DNA of 44,309 nt from an uncultured Parabacteroides sp. (GTDB taxonomy: Bacteria > Bacteroidota > Bacteroidia > Bacteroidales > Tannerellaceae). Of the stretch, positions 35,101 to 42,446 are shown piece by piece. The stretch covers positions 1-44,309 of the forward strand of contig NZ_CANTZW010000034.1 of NCBI RefSeq assembly GCF_947855115.1, given 5' to 3'. A model generated the notes under the pieces. It saw nothing but the letters and a program-made list of their open reading frames with translations. It had not been told where the DNA came from and ran no database searches. A program made the translations under genes and the position numbers. Position 1 is the first letter of the stretch, and each line of letters begins with the position of its first letter.

Positions 35101-35494
35101 GAGCTTTACTCTTGGAGTCTGCAACTGTAAGTATAATGTCTTTATCAACCACCTTGTAAAGAATGTTTGTATCTTTAAAAATTTGATTTAAGACAGAAAA
35201 AAGGTCTTGTTCCTTAACATTCACCGATATCCTACGATTGACATCAACTAGTTTACTATTATAAAAGAAATGAAAATCAGTTTGCTTCTCCAAAGTTTCC
35301 AAAACATCAGAAACAGTAGTCTCTGATAAATCTAAAGATAATACATTTCTTTGGGCTTGTGACTGATTGGCAAATACAAATCCAATAGATAAACAAAGCA
35401 ACAAACAGGTTAACTTCATGGTTCTTGCGACTTTGTGAACCAACCTTTGGGTAGGAATATACCTTCCCTGTTGGTAATAATAATTTTTTACCAT
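32129..35494 (-). CDS. susC: SusC/RagA TonB-dependent transporter with STN domain (PUL2)
   Basis: A 1121-residue outer-membrane transporter. The N-terminus is an extended export signal (basic residues 1-25, then MKLTCLLLCLSIGFVFA). An STN domain (about 52-125, VSDVLETLEKQTDFHFFYNSKLV) follows, then a carboxypeptidase-regulatory-like domain (about 137-200, GKVTDSRGEAIIGVNVIEKG), LDEVVVVSYGTQKKRDLTGS, the plug and a 22-strand barrel ending in FSIGCNITF. The STN domain pairs it with the adjacent FecR. ATG 35419 would also give a signal peptide, but the longer N-terminus is common in the family. The promoter of a predicted antisense RNA overlaps the start codon at 35494. Confidence 0.95.
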   Translation of the reverse strand: MVKNYYYQQGRYIPTQRLVHKVARTMKLTCLLLCLSIGFVFANQSQAQRNVLSLDLSETTVSDVLETLEKQTDFHFFYNSKLVDVNRRISVNVKEQDLFSVLNQIFKDTNILYKVVDKDIILTVADSKSKAQDSRKVTGKVTDSRGEAIIGVNVIEKGTTNGTITDIGGNYSIDVPSGAILVFSYIGYVSKDISVGNNSVVNATLSEDMQSLDEVVVVSYGTQKKRDLTGSVSKVNADELSSIPVGQLGQKLQGQVAGVQINQVSGMPGQGMAFRIRGAASINGGNEPLFVVDGLPISTGLNNINPDEIESFSILKDAAATSLYGSRAANGVVLITTKRGKQGRTEVSLNASYGIQSVRGLKEPDVMNAREFAQFQKEFYEDKAKYEGYTGGVPEAYQHPEQYGEGTNWYKELTHSAPVQNYSLSISASKDKFNSAIVLGYFRQDGVLYNTNFERFSLRANNDYQVNDRLKLGLNIAPTLQLAKNQTIDGQRNLLSAATLASPLLSPYDTNGDYVLALDAPNMFPQPNWRRVLDEKIDQRKTITVLSNMFMELDIWNGIKYKLQAGVDIGSNNLRDFTPSTAGGAFNIAPPQKATANFNTGFYYNWTVENMLMYNKTIKDHSIDALIGYTAQKYTWEGSDLSGTDFPDDDISWIDAAATKNGTSTMQQWAMASFIGRANYSFKDRYLLQVTFRRDGCSRFGSGNKYANFPSVSAGWIASDEAFMQPMSQILNYLKVRASYGLTGNYNIDNYNYLARVTKANYVLGGALAPGKALESLRNNELTWEETKQLDLGIDLGFLNDRIFVMYDYYLKRTDGMLYQTDIPAATGFWDIQSNMGDFKIWGHEITVTSRNLVNEFKWTTNFNVSFNRNKILKLGTENAPIGGYETYGDFNRLEVGQPIGALFGYIYDGVYMTEQELNSQPKHATSEIGTARMVDVNNDKKIDADDRTIIGNPTPDAIFGMTNEFQYKNFDLSILLQGQIGGDIMNANYENTENLDGVFNVRKYVQDRWRSPENPGNGIVPRTKSGTTELFRLGHSGQVYDASYLAIKNITLGYTIPFTPNHYISKLRVYLTAQQLAVFTKYPGLSPEVSQNGMDWRGLGVDRTAYPVPRTFSIGCNITF

Positions 35495-35507
35495 ACTTTT
35501 GTAACTG

Positions 35508-35606
35508 ATTTAAGATTAAAAAATAAATTCTTTAGTACTGTTTAAAGACTTACTATCGATGATTTCATACGGAAAGATGCTGGTAACATCTCTCCGTATG
35601 TTTTTT
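35508..35606 (+). ncRNA. Predicted cis-antisense RNA to the susC leader (PUL2), DonS-like
   Basis: On the plus strand TTG (35471-35473), 20 bases, then TACTTTTG (35494-35501) form a textbook Bacteroidetes promoter overlapping the susC start. About 65 nt after the estimated start, CATACGG (35566-35572) pairs with CCGTATG (35594-35600), with an inner AGATG/CATCT stem, followed by TTTTTT. This predicts an RNA of about 100 nt, antisense to the susC leader. Its sequence differs from the PUL1 copy although the architecture is the same, as expected for RNAs specific to their own locus. Confidence 0.7.
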
Positions 35607-35629
35607 AATAGAGTCTGAAGGTTCTATTC

Positions 35630-35654
35630 TCTCATAAGCAATACATTTAAGGTT
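35630..35654 (-). promoter_or_regulatory. Putative ECF-sigma promoter of susC (PUL2)
   Basis: The minus strand reads AACCTTAAAT, 7 bases, TTATGAGA, matching the PUL1 element at 20 of 25 positions. It starts 17 nt after the fecR stop and lies about 136 nt upstream of the susC start. Confidence 0.55.
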
Positions 35655-35671
35655 CAACTTCTATTTTAACT

Positions 35672-36736
35672 TCACTCATTTTTTTTCTTTCTCAATATAA
35701 CCATTGTACTTTGGGAACCTTGGCTGTCATCTGTCATAGCATATTTGATTTCATAGTCTATTCGTGAAGAAATCTTCAAATAATCCAAAACTTGAGATAA
35801 CTGTTTATTCTCAAATATTCCATTAAAGTAATAACTATTAATCACTGGATCTTGTATTTCAAATTTGACATTATAAAAATAAGATAATCTCTTTAGTACC
35901 TGAGGTAGAGGCATATTTTTAAACATAAGTTTCCCTTCCATCCAAGCTGTCTCATAAATCGTATTTACTTTCGCTATCGAGATCTTTCCTTCATCTACAT
36001 TGTAAACGGCTTTCTCTGAAGGTTTTAATTCCCATTTATAAGTCTTCCCTATCTTATTTTTCACTTCTACATTCACTGAACCTTTTACTAAAGTTGTCGA
36101 TATCTGATCTTCACTTTCATATGCTTGCATATTAAATTCTGTCCCCAGTACCCTCACATTATATCGATTACCGAAAGCACTAACAATAAAAGGTTGTTTT
36201 TCGTTATGAGTAACTTTAAAATAAGCTTCTCCTGATAAACATACTTTTCTCTCTTTAGAATCGTATGGTACCGGATAGGACAGGCTACTGCCTGAATTTA
36301 AATACACGACTGTACCATCTGGTAAATTAAAATGAGTGCGTATCCCCGCATTGGCTTCAAGCGTTATATACTGAGGAGCACCAACACTAGACCCTACCCT
36401 TATATATGAAATTAAGCTTGATAGCCCAATGATAGCAATTATACAAGCTGCAACAACAGAGAGTTTCTTCAACCAATATAAACAGGTCCGTTTCACTAAT
36501 CGTTGCTCCAATTTTTCATAGGCAACCAATGAATTTCGGCTAGCAATTCGTTCCATCGCATTATTCGCATAATATATGCGGGCGGTCTGCAATAAGATTC
36601 TCTCATTATCTTCATCTGCTTCCAGCCAAGACTCAATATAAGTTTTTTCCTCGTTGGAAGCTGTGCCCTTTATATATCGCAAAAATGTCATGCCTTCCGG
36701 CTCTTGCAAATCAATATGTTTATTTTTCGTCTCCAT
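35672..36736 (-). CDS. FecR-family anti-sigma factor (PUL2)
   Basis: A 354-residue inner-membrane anti-sigma. A cytoplasmic sigma-binding part (about residues 1-90) is followed by a transmembrane helix (about 92-112, LSVVAACIIAIIGLSSLISY), a FecR domain (about 125-240, IRTHFNLPDGTVVYLNSGSSLSY) and a C-terminal DUF4974 domain (about 270-345, LPQVLKRLSYFYNVKFEIQ). It sits 177 nt upstream of susC on the same strand. Its sigma gene is on the opposite strand, starting 146 nt away, unlike PUL1 where the two are codirectional. Confidence 0.93.
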   Translation of the reverse strand: METKNKHIDLQEPEGMTFLRYIKGTASNEEKTYIESWLEADEDNERILLQTARIYYANNAMERIASRNSLVAYEKLEQRLVKRTCLYWLKKLSVVAACIIAIIGLSSLISYIRVGSSVGAPQYITLEANAGIRTHFNLPDGTVVYLNSGSSLSYPVPYDSKERKVCLSGEAYFKVTHNEKQPFIVSAFGNRYNVRVLGTEFNMQAYESEDQISTTLVKGSVNVEVKNKIGKTYKWELKPSEKAVYNVDEGKISIAKVNTIYETAWMEGKLMFKNMPLPQVLKRLSYFYNVKFEIQDPVINSYYFNGIFENKQLSQVLDYLKISSRIDYEIKYAMTDDSQGSQSTMVILRKKKNE

Positions 36737-36822
36737 TTTTATCCGTCTCTATAGCTAAGACAATCCTGCAAGAACGTACCCTTAACTAAAAAGCAATTTT
36801 TTTCAACTTTTTCATTTTAACC

Positions 36823-36852
36823 TTGAATATCCGAGATAAAATATATCTTTGC
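36823..36852 (+). promoter_or_regulatory. Promoter of the PUL2 sigma gene
   Basis: TTG (36823-36825), 18 bases, then TATCTTTG (36844-36851) followed by C fit the Bacteroidetes primary promoter, with start near 36859. The TTG that could open a longer reading frame is the minus-33 element, so the coding start is ATG 36883. Confidence 0.65.
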
Positions 36853-36882
36853 TTACAGATAAGAAAGGGTGAAAAAAGATTT

Positions 36883-37437
36883 ATGGATGATTCTACATTA
36901 ATTGAACAAATACAACTAGGAAGTAAAGACGCTTTTAAACAGATGTTTATCAAATTTTATTCGCCGCTATGCGAATATGCGTCCCAATATGTTTCTGATG
37001 AGGATGCCGAAGAACTTATTCAGGAGCTAATGCTATTTATATGGGAAAACCGAAATTCCTTATTTGTAGAGATATCCTTGAAGTCCTATCTTTTTATGGC
37101 TGTTAAACATCGTTGCCTCAACGCTATCAAAAAGCAATTGTATCATGAACGGGTACATAGCCTGATTTATGATAAAATCAAAGATCAATTTGAAAATCCT
37201 GACACCTATTTTGTAAATGAACTTACGGAGAATATCACGAAAGCAATCGATGAATTACCAGAGAATTACCGGGAAACATTTAAACTTAGCCGATTCGGAG
37301 AGCAATCCAATTCTCAAATCGCAGAAGCTTTGGGTGTTTCTATTAAAACTGTCGAATACAGGATTACACAATCCTTGAAAATATTGCGAGTCAAGTTGAA
37401 GGATTATTTACCGTTTATCTCATTCCTATTCACATAA
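36883..37437 (+). CDS. ECF-family RNA polymerase sigma factor (PUL2)
   Basis: A 184-residue ECF sigma. Region 2 (about residues 5-75) has KDAFKQMFIKFYSPLCEYA and EELIQELMLFIWENR, then KSYLFMAVKHRCLNAIKK. Region 4 (about 120-175) has ELPENYRETFKLSRFGEQSNSQIAEALGVSIKTVEYRITQSL. The start is set by the promoter at 36823-36852. It is transcribed away from fecR and converges on GH30. It should drive susC of PUL2 and, given the shared promoter-like element, could recognise a site very close to that of the PUL1 sigma. Confidence 0.93.
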   Translation: MDDSTLIEQIQLGSKDAFKQMFIKFYSPLCEYASQYVSDEDAEELIQELMLFIWENRNSLFVEISLKSYLFMAVKHRCLNAIKKQLYHERVHSLIYDKIKDQFENPDTYFVNELTENITKAIDELPENYRETFKLSRFGEQSNSQIAEALGVSIKTVEYRITQSLKILRVKLKDYLPFISFLFT

Positions 37438-37511
37438 CTCTATTCAAAGACTGATGATGTATTTTTTATATAATCAGATAGATGGTCCAAATATTTTCTT
37501 TGTTGGGCTGA

Positions 37512-37545
37512 TAAAAAGCAGGATGCTGCCAAAAGGCAACATCCT
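37512..37545 (-). terminator. Terminator of the GH30 gene
   Basis: AGGATGCTGCC (37520-37530) pairs with GGCAACATCCT (37535-37545) across AAAA, with one mismatch. Read leftwards it is followed by GCTTTTTAT. It lies between the convergent GH30 and sigma genes and may also slow the sigma transcript. Confidence 0.8.
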
Positions 37546-37568
37546 ACGATAACGGATCCTCTCATACG

Positions 37569-39038
37569 CTACTTAATTAAAAGTGTATTCACTGAATTGG
37601 CTTTTAATACAGGTGAATATACTGAATTGTTAACCTTAAAACTTACCGGTTTATCCGTCGTTCCAGAGTTTCCCACCACAATAACGATGCTATTATCCGG
37701 ATTCACGAAAGCCAAGACATCTTTATACGCACCCTCCGTCACTAACCTTTTCGCACCCGGTTGCACATAATGACTTACATGTTTCATTATATAATATTCC
37801 GGGGTATACGAGAATGACTTACCGTCTTCACTTACCACAACCAAGGAATTCTGCGCCCATCCCCAACGACTGATACCCCCTTGCTTTAAGGATGTATTCC
37901 AATAAGTATAGACAGACACGCCATGACTCAAATAATGTTTCATCAAATCCCAAGAATGGGAAGCTCCACTCCAATCGTTCTTTCCATTTCCACATTCTTG
38001 CTCCGTTTGCAGGAACTTCAGATGCGGATATTTACGAGCAGCTATCGGCAGGGCATCTTTCCCGGCCCATTGGAACCCGATGGCTTTCACATAACGACTG
38101 CAATCCGGATCCTGCATGATGGAGTCGATCATTGCCTCACGGGGGCGCTCCACCGTTCCATACATCATCTCTACCCCTTTCTCTGCCATAGCCGGACCAA
38201 GATATTTTCCCATGAAAGTAGCCAATCCACCTAAAGTCCAGCAACAGCTCGGGTAGGGTTGATCTGAGTTAAACTCGTTTTGAGGCATCACTCCAAATAT
38301 ATCAATGCCCTCCTGCCGGTAAGCATCGATAAACTTCGAGAAATAAAGCGCATAAGCTTTGAAATAGGCATCTTCCTGAATGAAAGCGTCCGCACCCTCG
38401 AATGCTTGGCGATCCTCGGGAAGCTCGTTATCCACTACCCTAAACATAAAGGTTTCTTCTCCCGTCTGTCTTTTCTTCAACCGCTTAGCTAATGCGGTCG
38501 TTGATCGGGAAGCGTAGTGCTTATTCCACTTCATCCACGAAGGAGGACACCAAGGTGAGGCCCAAATCTTGATGTTTGGATTGTAACGCTGGGCTCCTTT
38601 GATAAATGGGATCAAAGTTGCCCGGTCGTGATCAATCGAAAAATTCTTCATTTCAAAGTCTCCTTCTGTCTCGTTATACGAGTACCAGTCTATGGCGAAA
38701 TCGTTCGCCGCTATCGGCATACGGCAAATCGTGAAATTCGCACCTACCCCCGGGGCGAACATCTCTTTCAAGATATCCTCACGTACGGTTTCATCCAACA
38801 GAGAAAGGGAAGTCCATCCCAATTCATTGAAACAAGTACCAAACCCGTCAATTGTTTGAGCGGTCTTTGTCAAATCTATAACCACATCCGGCTCTGAAGT
38901 TTCAGATACCGCTACTACCTCGGGTTGTGTAACCCATGGAAAATCGAATGTCGTACTTACCCACTCCGCTTGAGGAACCGTCTTGCATGCACAGCAGATA
39001 CAGCTCAACGCTAGTATTGATAAAAAATGTGTTTTCAT
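37569..39038 (-). CDS. GH30-family glycosidase lipoprotein
   Basis: A 489-residue protein with a cysteine-rich lipoprotein-like signal (LALSCICCAC; lipidation at Cys13 or Cys18). The GH30 core is a TIM barrel with a side beta-structure (about residues 45-489): TIDGFGTCFNELGW, IWASPWCPPSWMKWN, acid/base Glu255 in MPQNEFN and nucleophile Glu346 in FLQTEQECG, then an all-beta end VNSVYSPVLKANSVNTLLIK. Bacteroidales GH30 members act on beta-1,6-glucan, beta-glucosides, beta-xylosides or beta-fucosides; the subfamily is not clear by eye. The gene follows a SusD fragment by 27 nt and is driven by the promoter at 39259-39230, so it is the surviving enzyme of a deleted locus. Confidence 0.87.
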   Translation of the reverse strand: MKTHFLSILALSCICCACKTVPQAEWVSTTFDFPWVTQPEVVAVSETSEPDVVIDLTKTAQTIDGFGTCFNELGWTSLSLLDETVREDILKEMFAPGVGANFTICRMPIAANDFAIDWYSYNETEGDFEMKNFSIDHDRATLIPFIKGAQRYNPNIKIWASPWCPPSWMKWNKHYASRSTTALAKRLKKRQTGEETFMFRVVDNELPEDRQAFEGADAFIQEDAYFKAYALYFSKFIDAYRQEGIDIFGVMPQNEFNSDQPYPSCCWTLGGLATFMGKYLGPAMAEKGVEMMYGTVERPREAMIDSIMQDPDCSRYVKAIGFQWAGKDALPIAARKYPHLKFLQTEQECGNGKNDWSGASHSWDLMKHYLSHGVSVYTYWNTSLKQGGISRWGWAQNSLVVVSEDGKSFSYTPEYYIMKHVSHYVQPGAKRLVTEGAYKDVLAFVNPDNSIVIVVGNSGTTDKPVSFKVNNSVYSPVLKANSVNTLLIK

Positions 39039-39065
39039 AGATATTTATTTAAATTTATTCCTAAA

Positions 39066-39191
39066 TTACCAACCTGCATTCTGTTTCAAATTCGGATTCA
39101 CATTAATCTCCGTATCAGGGAATGGCAATACCCAATTACGTTCCTTAAAACCTGCATCCGGGAAATCAAAGCATCTTTCATACGCATTATA
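39066..39191 (-). pseudogene. C-terminal stub of a deleted SusD
   Basis: Forty-one codons read YNAYERCFDFPDAGF, then KERNWVLPFPDTEIN, then VNPNLKQNAGW and stop: the classic C-terminal end of a SusD protein (PFPDTEINVNPNL...QN.GW). An in-frame TGA stands immediately upstream (39194-39192) and the next sequence is a promoter leader, not coding sequence. The rest of susD and a presumed susC are missing. This is a deletion scar with GH30 left downstream. Confidence 0.85.
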
Positions 39192-39229
39192 TCACCGACC
39201 GTAACAAAAGCACCGTTTACTTTTGTCGT

Positions 39230-39259
39230 TAAATATAAGTCGTTTTTTATTAAAAGCAA
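39230..39259 (-). promoter_or_regulatory. Promoter for the SusD stub and GH30
   Basis: On the minus strand TTG (39259-39257), 19 bases, then TATATTTA (39237-39230), one mismatch from TAnnTTTG. Start near 39223. The leader carries an ACAAAAG/CTTTTGT inverted repeat (39204-39226). Confidence 0.5.
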
Positions 39260-39279
39260 TATCTTTTTTCTTTTTTACT

Positions 39280-39294
39280 TATTGATAATCAATA
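39280..39294. promoter_or_regulatory. Palindromic operator-like site TATTGATAATCAATA
   Basis: A 7-1-7 inverted repeat lies upstream of the GH30 promoter and about 180 bp upstream of the promoter of the plus-strand barrel gene. GATAATCA inside it recalls Fur-type boxes, but no regulator is assigned. The rest of 39295-39469 is AT-rich with no gene seen. Confidence 0.35.
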
Positions 39295-39469
39295 CTTATT
39301 GTAACTTTTCATAATACTATTTGTCTATCCTACAGGACACAAGAACAAAACGACTATTTTATTCTTGTGCTTTTAACAAATCAAGATACACTCTTAGTAA
39401 CTTATTTTCTCTCTTTAAAAAACACTCCTAAAATGATCTCTTTATAAATAGAATGAATATGAAAACATC

Positions 39470-39500
39470 TTGCCTATTCTTTATTTCTCGATTACCTTTG
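39470..39500 (+). promoter_or_regulatory. Promoter of the outer-membrane beta-barrel gene
   Basis: TTG (39470-39472), 20 bases, then TACCTTTG (39493-39500) fit the Bacteroidetes consensus. Start near 39507 gives a leader of about 120 nt. Confidence 0.65.
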
Positions 39501-39629
39501 TACCTCTGCAAACAAAAACAGAAACCTCATGACTGTTAATAATACCAAATCAATAAAAGTTATATTAAACTATTTTGAGTAATCCTTGTCTACCTTTTCG
39601 TGAATGTAAACAATGTAATTGATAGAGTT

Positions 39630-42446
39630 ATGAAATTGGGGAAGTACCTTTTGATGTTGTTGATGATCCTTCTTTCATCGGTAGCTCTTGCGCAGCAAAA
39701 CGGTGTCAATGTTACAGGATCTGTTGTTGAGCAAGGTAGTGATACCCCTATCGAGCAGGCTACGGTGCGCTTGTTAAACGTAAAAGACAGTGCTATGGTA
39801 CGGGGTGTAGTAAGTGCCCGTAATGGTAGCTTTATTTTGAAAAACGTAAAGAAAGGGAGTTATTTATTACATGTCACGTTTGTCGGGTACGATCCTTTAT
39901 ATCAACCATTGCAAATCACAGGGAAGAAAAATCCGGTAAATGTAGGCAAACTTGAATTGAGCGATGGAGCTATTGAGTTGGGAGAAGCTATAGTTATAGG
40001 TAAAGCACCCGAGATTATCGTTCGTAATGATACCGTAGAATACAACGCTGACTCCTATAAAGTAACCGAAGGCTCCGTACTGGAGGATTTATTGAAAAAA
40101 ATGCCCGGAGTGGAGGTGGATAGCGAAGGTAAGATAACCGTCAATGGAAAAGAGGTGAAAAAGGTAATGGTGGACGGGAAAGAATTCTTCTCCGATGATC
40201 CGAAAGTGGCTTCCAAAAATCTCCCAGCCAAGATGATCGATAAACTACAGGTACTCGATAAAAAAAGTGATATGGCGCAAATGACCGGTTTCGATGATGG
40301 TGAAGAAGAGACCGTCATCAACCTGACCGTAAAACCAGGTATGAAACAAGGATGGTTTGGAAACGCATATGGTGGGTACGGAAGTGAAGGCCGGTACGAA
40401 GGTAACGTCATGGTCAACCGTTTCGTAAACAATGACCAGATCACGCTTATGGGGGGGGCGAATAACACGAATAATATGGGCTTTTCGGATCTAGCCTCAA
40501 CAATGTTCTCCGGTATGGGAGGTGGTGGAGGCCGGAGAGGTGGTTTCGGAGCAGGAAGCGGTATCACCTCTTCCGGAAACGCCGGGCTAAACTTCAACAA
40601 AGAATTCAACCCCACGATCAGTCTTGGGGGAAATACCCGCTATTCGCATTCCGACAATGACGCTCGTAGCAAGAGTAACCGGCAGAACATCCTTCCCGGA
40701 GATAGTTCGTCTTACGATAATAGTGAGGCTATGAGCCGTACGAAAAGTAATAATTTTGGTGTAGATTTCCGCTTGGAATGGAAACCTGATACAATGACCC
40801 GGCTTATCTTCCGTCCAAGCTTCAGTTTTAGCCAAAGCATGAATAACAATTTCAGCGATGCTACTACTCTGGACAACGAACGAGATACGGTCAACACCAA
40901 TAAATCCAGTAATTACTCGGAAAGTAACGGATATAACTTAAGTGCCAGCGTCGATTTCAGCCGTAAGCTGAATAGCAAAGGACGTGTATTCAGCGCAACC
41001 CTTTCCGGAGGTAATAGCAACTCATACAGCGATGGCATGAACCGCTCCGACATCATTTACTTCAACCAGACAGATGCCCAGAAAAATAATATTATAGACC
41101 AGCGTTCTCGTTACGACAACAAAGGCTTCAACTATCGGGTCTATGTATCATGGGTAGAGCCGATCGGACACAACAATTTCATTCAAGCCACTTATAGTAT
41201 CAGCCAGCGAAAACAAGAAGCCTTGAAGAATGTATACAATCAAGACGCTAACGGCATATATAATGTATTAGACTCTGCCTATAGCCAGAGTTACCGTAAC
41301 AACTTTATCAGCCAACGGGCTAGCTTGAGCTTCAAGTCTCAACGGGCTAAATTCAACTATACGATCGGATTGAACCTAGACCCGTCTTACTCTAGCAGTG
41401 AAAACTTCGTGGGCGATACGACTCTATCCAAGATAGCCCGTAAGGTAATCAATCTCTCCCCGATGGCACAATTCAACTATATGCTCAATAAGCATACGAA
41501 TCTTCGTATCATGTACAACGGCCGTACCAGCCAACCGAGCATGACTCAATTACAACCGGTAGCGGATATCTCAGACCCAACAAACATCACGATCGGTAAC
41601 CCGGATTTGAACCCTCGTTACACGAATAATATATTCATCCATTTCCAACAGTTTACTCCGGAGAAACAGCGTGCTTTTATGATCATGGCAAACGGTAGCT
41701 ATATTATCAATGATATCGTAAGCTATACATCTTATAACCAAGAAAACGGTGTCAAGACTACCACTTATAAAAACGTAAATGGCAATTACAGCGGTAACAT
41801 CCGCATGATATTGAATACGCCCTTGAAGAATAAGAAATTCTCTGTCAATACCATGACAATGGCTTCGTTCGCCAATAGTAACGGATATATCAATGAGGAA
41901 AAGAATACGAACCGGAATTGGGTATTGTCCGAACGCGGTGGTATTGACTTCCGTTCCTCATACCTGGATCTAGGTATAAACGGGAACATACGTTACAACG
42001 CAACTAGTAACTCTCTGCAAAAGGAGAACAACCAGAATACCTTTAACTACGGAGCAGGAGGTTACACGACTATCTACCTACCTCTCAACTTCAAGATCGA
42101 GAGCGACGTAAACTGGTCTACCAATTCCGGTTATGGCGACGGGTTCAAGCAGAACGAGATCTTATGGAACGCCTCAGCCTCCAAATCTTTCTTGAAGAAC
42201 AACCAAGGGACACTCCGTTTCAAGATCTACGATATCCTGCAACAACGCAGTAATATCTCCCGTTCCATCACCGCCAGCTATATACAAGACTCGGAATACA
42301 ATACGTTGGGTAGTTATTTCATGATACATTTTATTTACCGGTTCAGTATCTTCAACGGTGGAGCTAGCGCTAGTGATGTAAAAGCGCCGGGCAGAGGAGG
42401 ACGGGGCAGAGGACCGATGGGGCCACCTCCCAGACATCGATTCTAA
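39630..42446 (+). CDS. TonB-dependent receptor-like outer-membrane protein (OMP_b-brl_3)
   Basis: A 938-residue outer-membrane protein. The longest frame starts at GTG 39600, but ATG 39630 directly opens a good signal peptide (MKLGKYLLMLLMILLSSVALA). A carboxypeptidase-regulatory-like domain (about residues 27-105, VTGSVVEQGSDTPIEQATVRL) is followed by a plug-like region (about 120-240, VLEDLLKKMPGVEVDSEGKITVNGKEVKKV) and a large barrel of the OMP_b-brl_3 type. A Gly-rich loop lies near residues 300-315 (MGGGGGRRGGFGAG) and the tail is basic and Gly/Pro-rich (GRGGRGRGPMGPPPRHRF). It has no SusD partner, so it probably handles a small ligand, peptide or metal, not a PUL glycan. Orientation matches the kinase downstream, with a 263-bp gap. 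Confidence 0.85.
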   Translation: MKLGKYLLMLLMILLSSVALAQQNGVNVTGSVVEQGSDTPIEQATVRLLNVKDSAMVRGVVSARNGSFILKNVKKGSYLLHVTFVGYDPLYQPLQITGKKNPVNVGKLELSDGAIELGEAIVIGKAPEIIVRNDTVEYNADSYKVTEGSVLEDLLKKMPGVEVDSEGKITVNGKEVKKVMVDGKEFFSDDPKVASKNLPAKMIDKLQVLDKKSDMAQMTGFDDGEEETVINLTVKPGMKQGWFGNAYGGYGSEGRYEGNVMVNRFVNNDQITLMGGANNTNNMGFSDLASTMFSGMGGGGGRRGGFGAGSGITSSGNAGLNFNKEFNPTISLGGNTRYSHSDNDARSKSNRQNILPGDSSSYDNSEAMSRTKSNNFGVDFRLEWKPDTMTRLIFRPSFSFSQSMNNNFSDATTLDNERDTVNTNKSSNYSESNGYNLSASVDFSRKLNSKGRVFSATLSGGNSNSYSDGMNRSDIIYFNQTDAQKNNIIDQRSRYDNKGFNYRVYVSWVEPIGHNNFIQATYSISQRKQEALKNVYNQDANGIYNVLDSAYSQSYRNNFISQRASLSFKSQRAKFNYTIGLNLDPSYSSSENFVGDTTLSKIARKVINLSPMAQFNYMLNKHTNLRIMYNGRTSQPSMTQLQPVADISDPTNITIGNPDLNPRYTNNIFIHFQQFTPEKQRAFMIMANGSYIINDIVSYTSYNQENGVKTTTYKNVNGNYSGNIRMILNTPLKNKKFSVNTMTMASFANSNGYINEEKNTNRNWVLSERGGIDFRSSYLDLGINGNIRYNATSNSLQKENNQNTFNYGAGGYTTIYLPLNFKIESDVNWSTNSGYGDGFKQNEILWNASASKSFLKNNQGTLRFKIYDILQQRSNISRSITASYIQDSEYNTLGSYFMIHFIYRFSIFNGGASASDVKAPGRGGRGRGPMGPPPRHRF

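Noticed and set aside
40055..40615. 186-codon minus-strand open frame inside the outer-membrane barrel gene
   Set aside because: Antisense shadow of a Gly/Asp-rich coding region; the product is a Pro/Ser-rich string with no recognisable domain.
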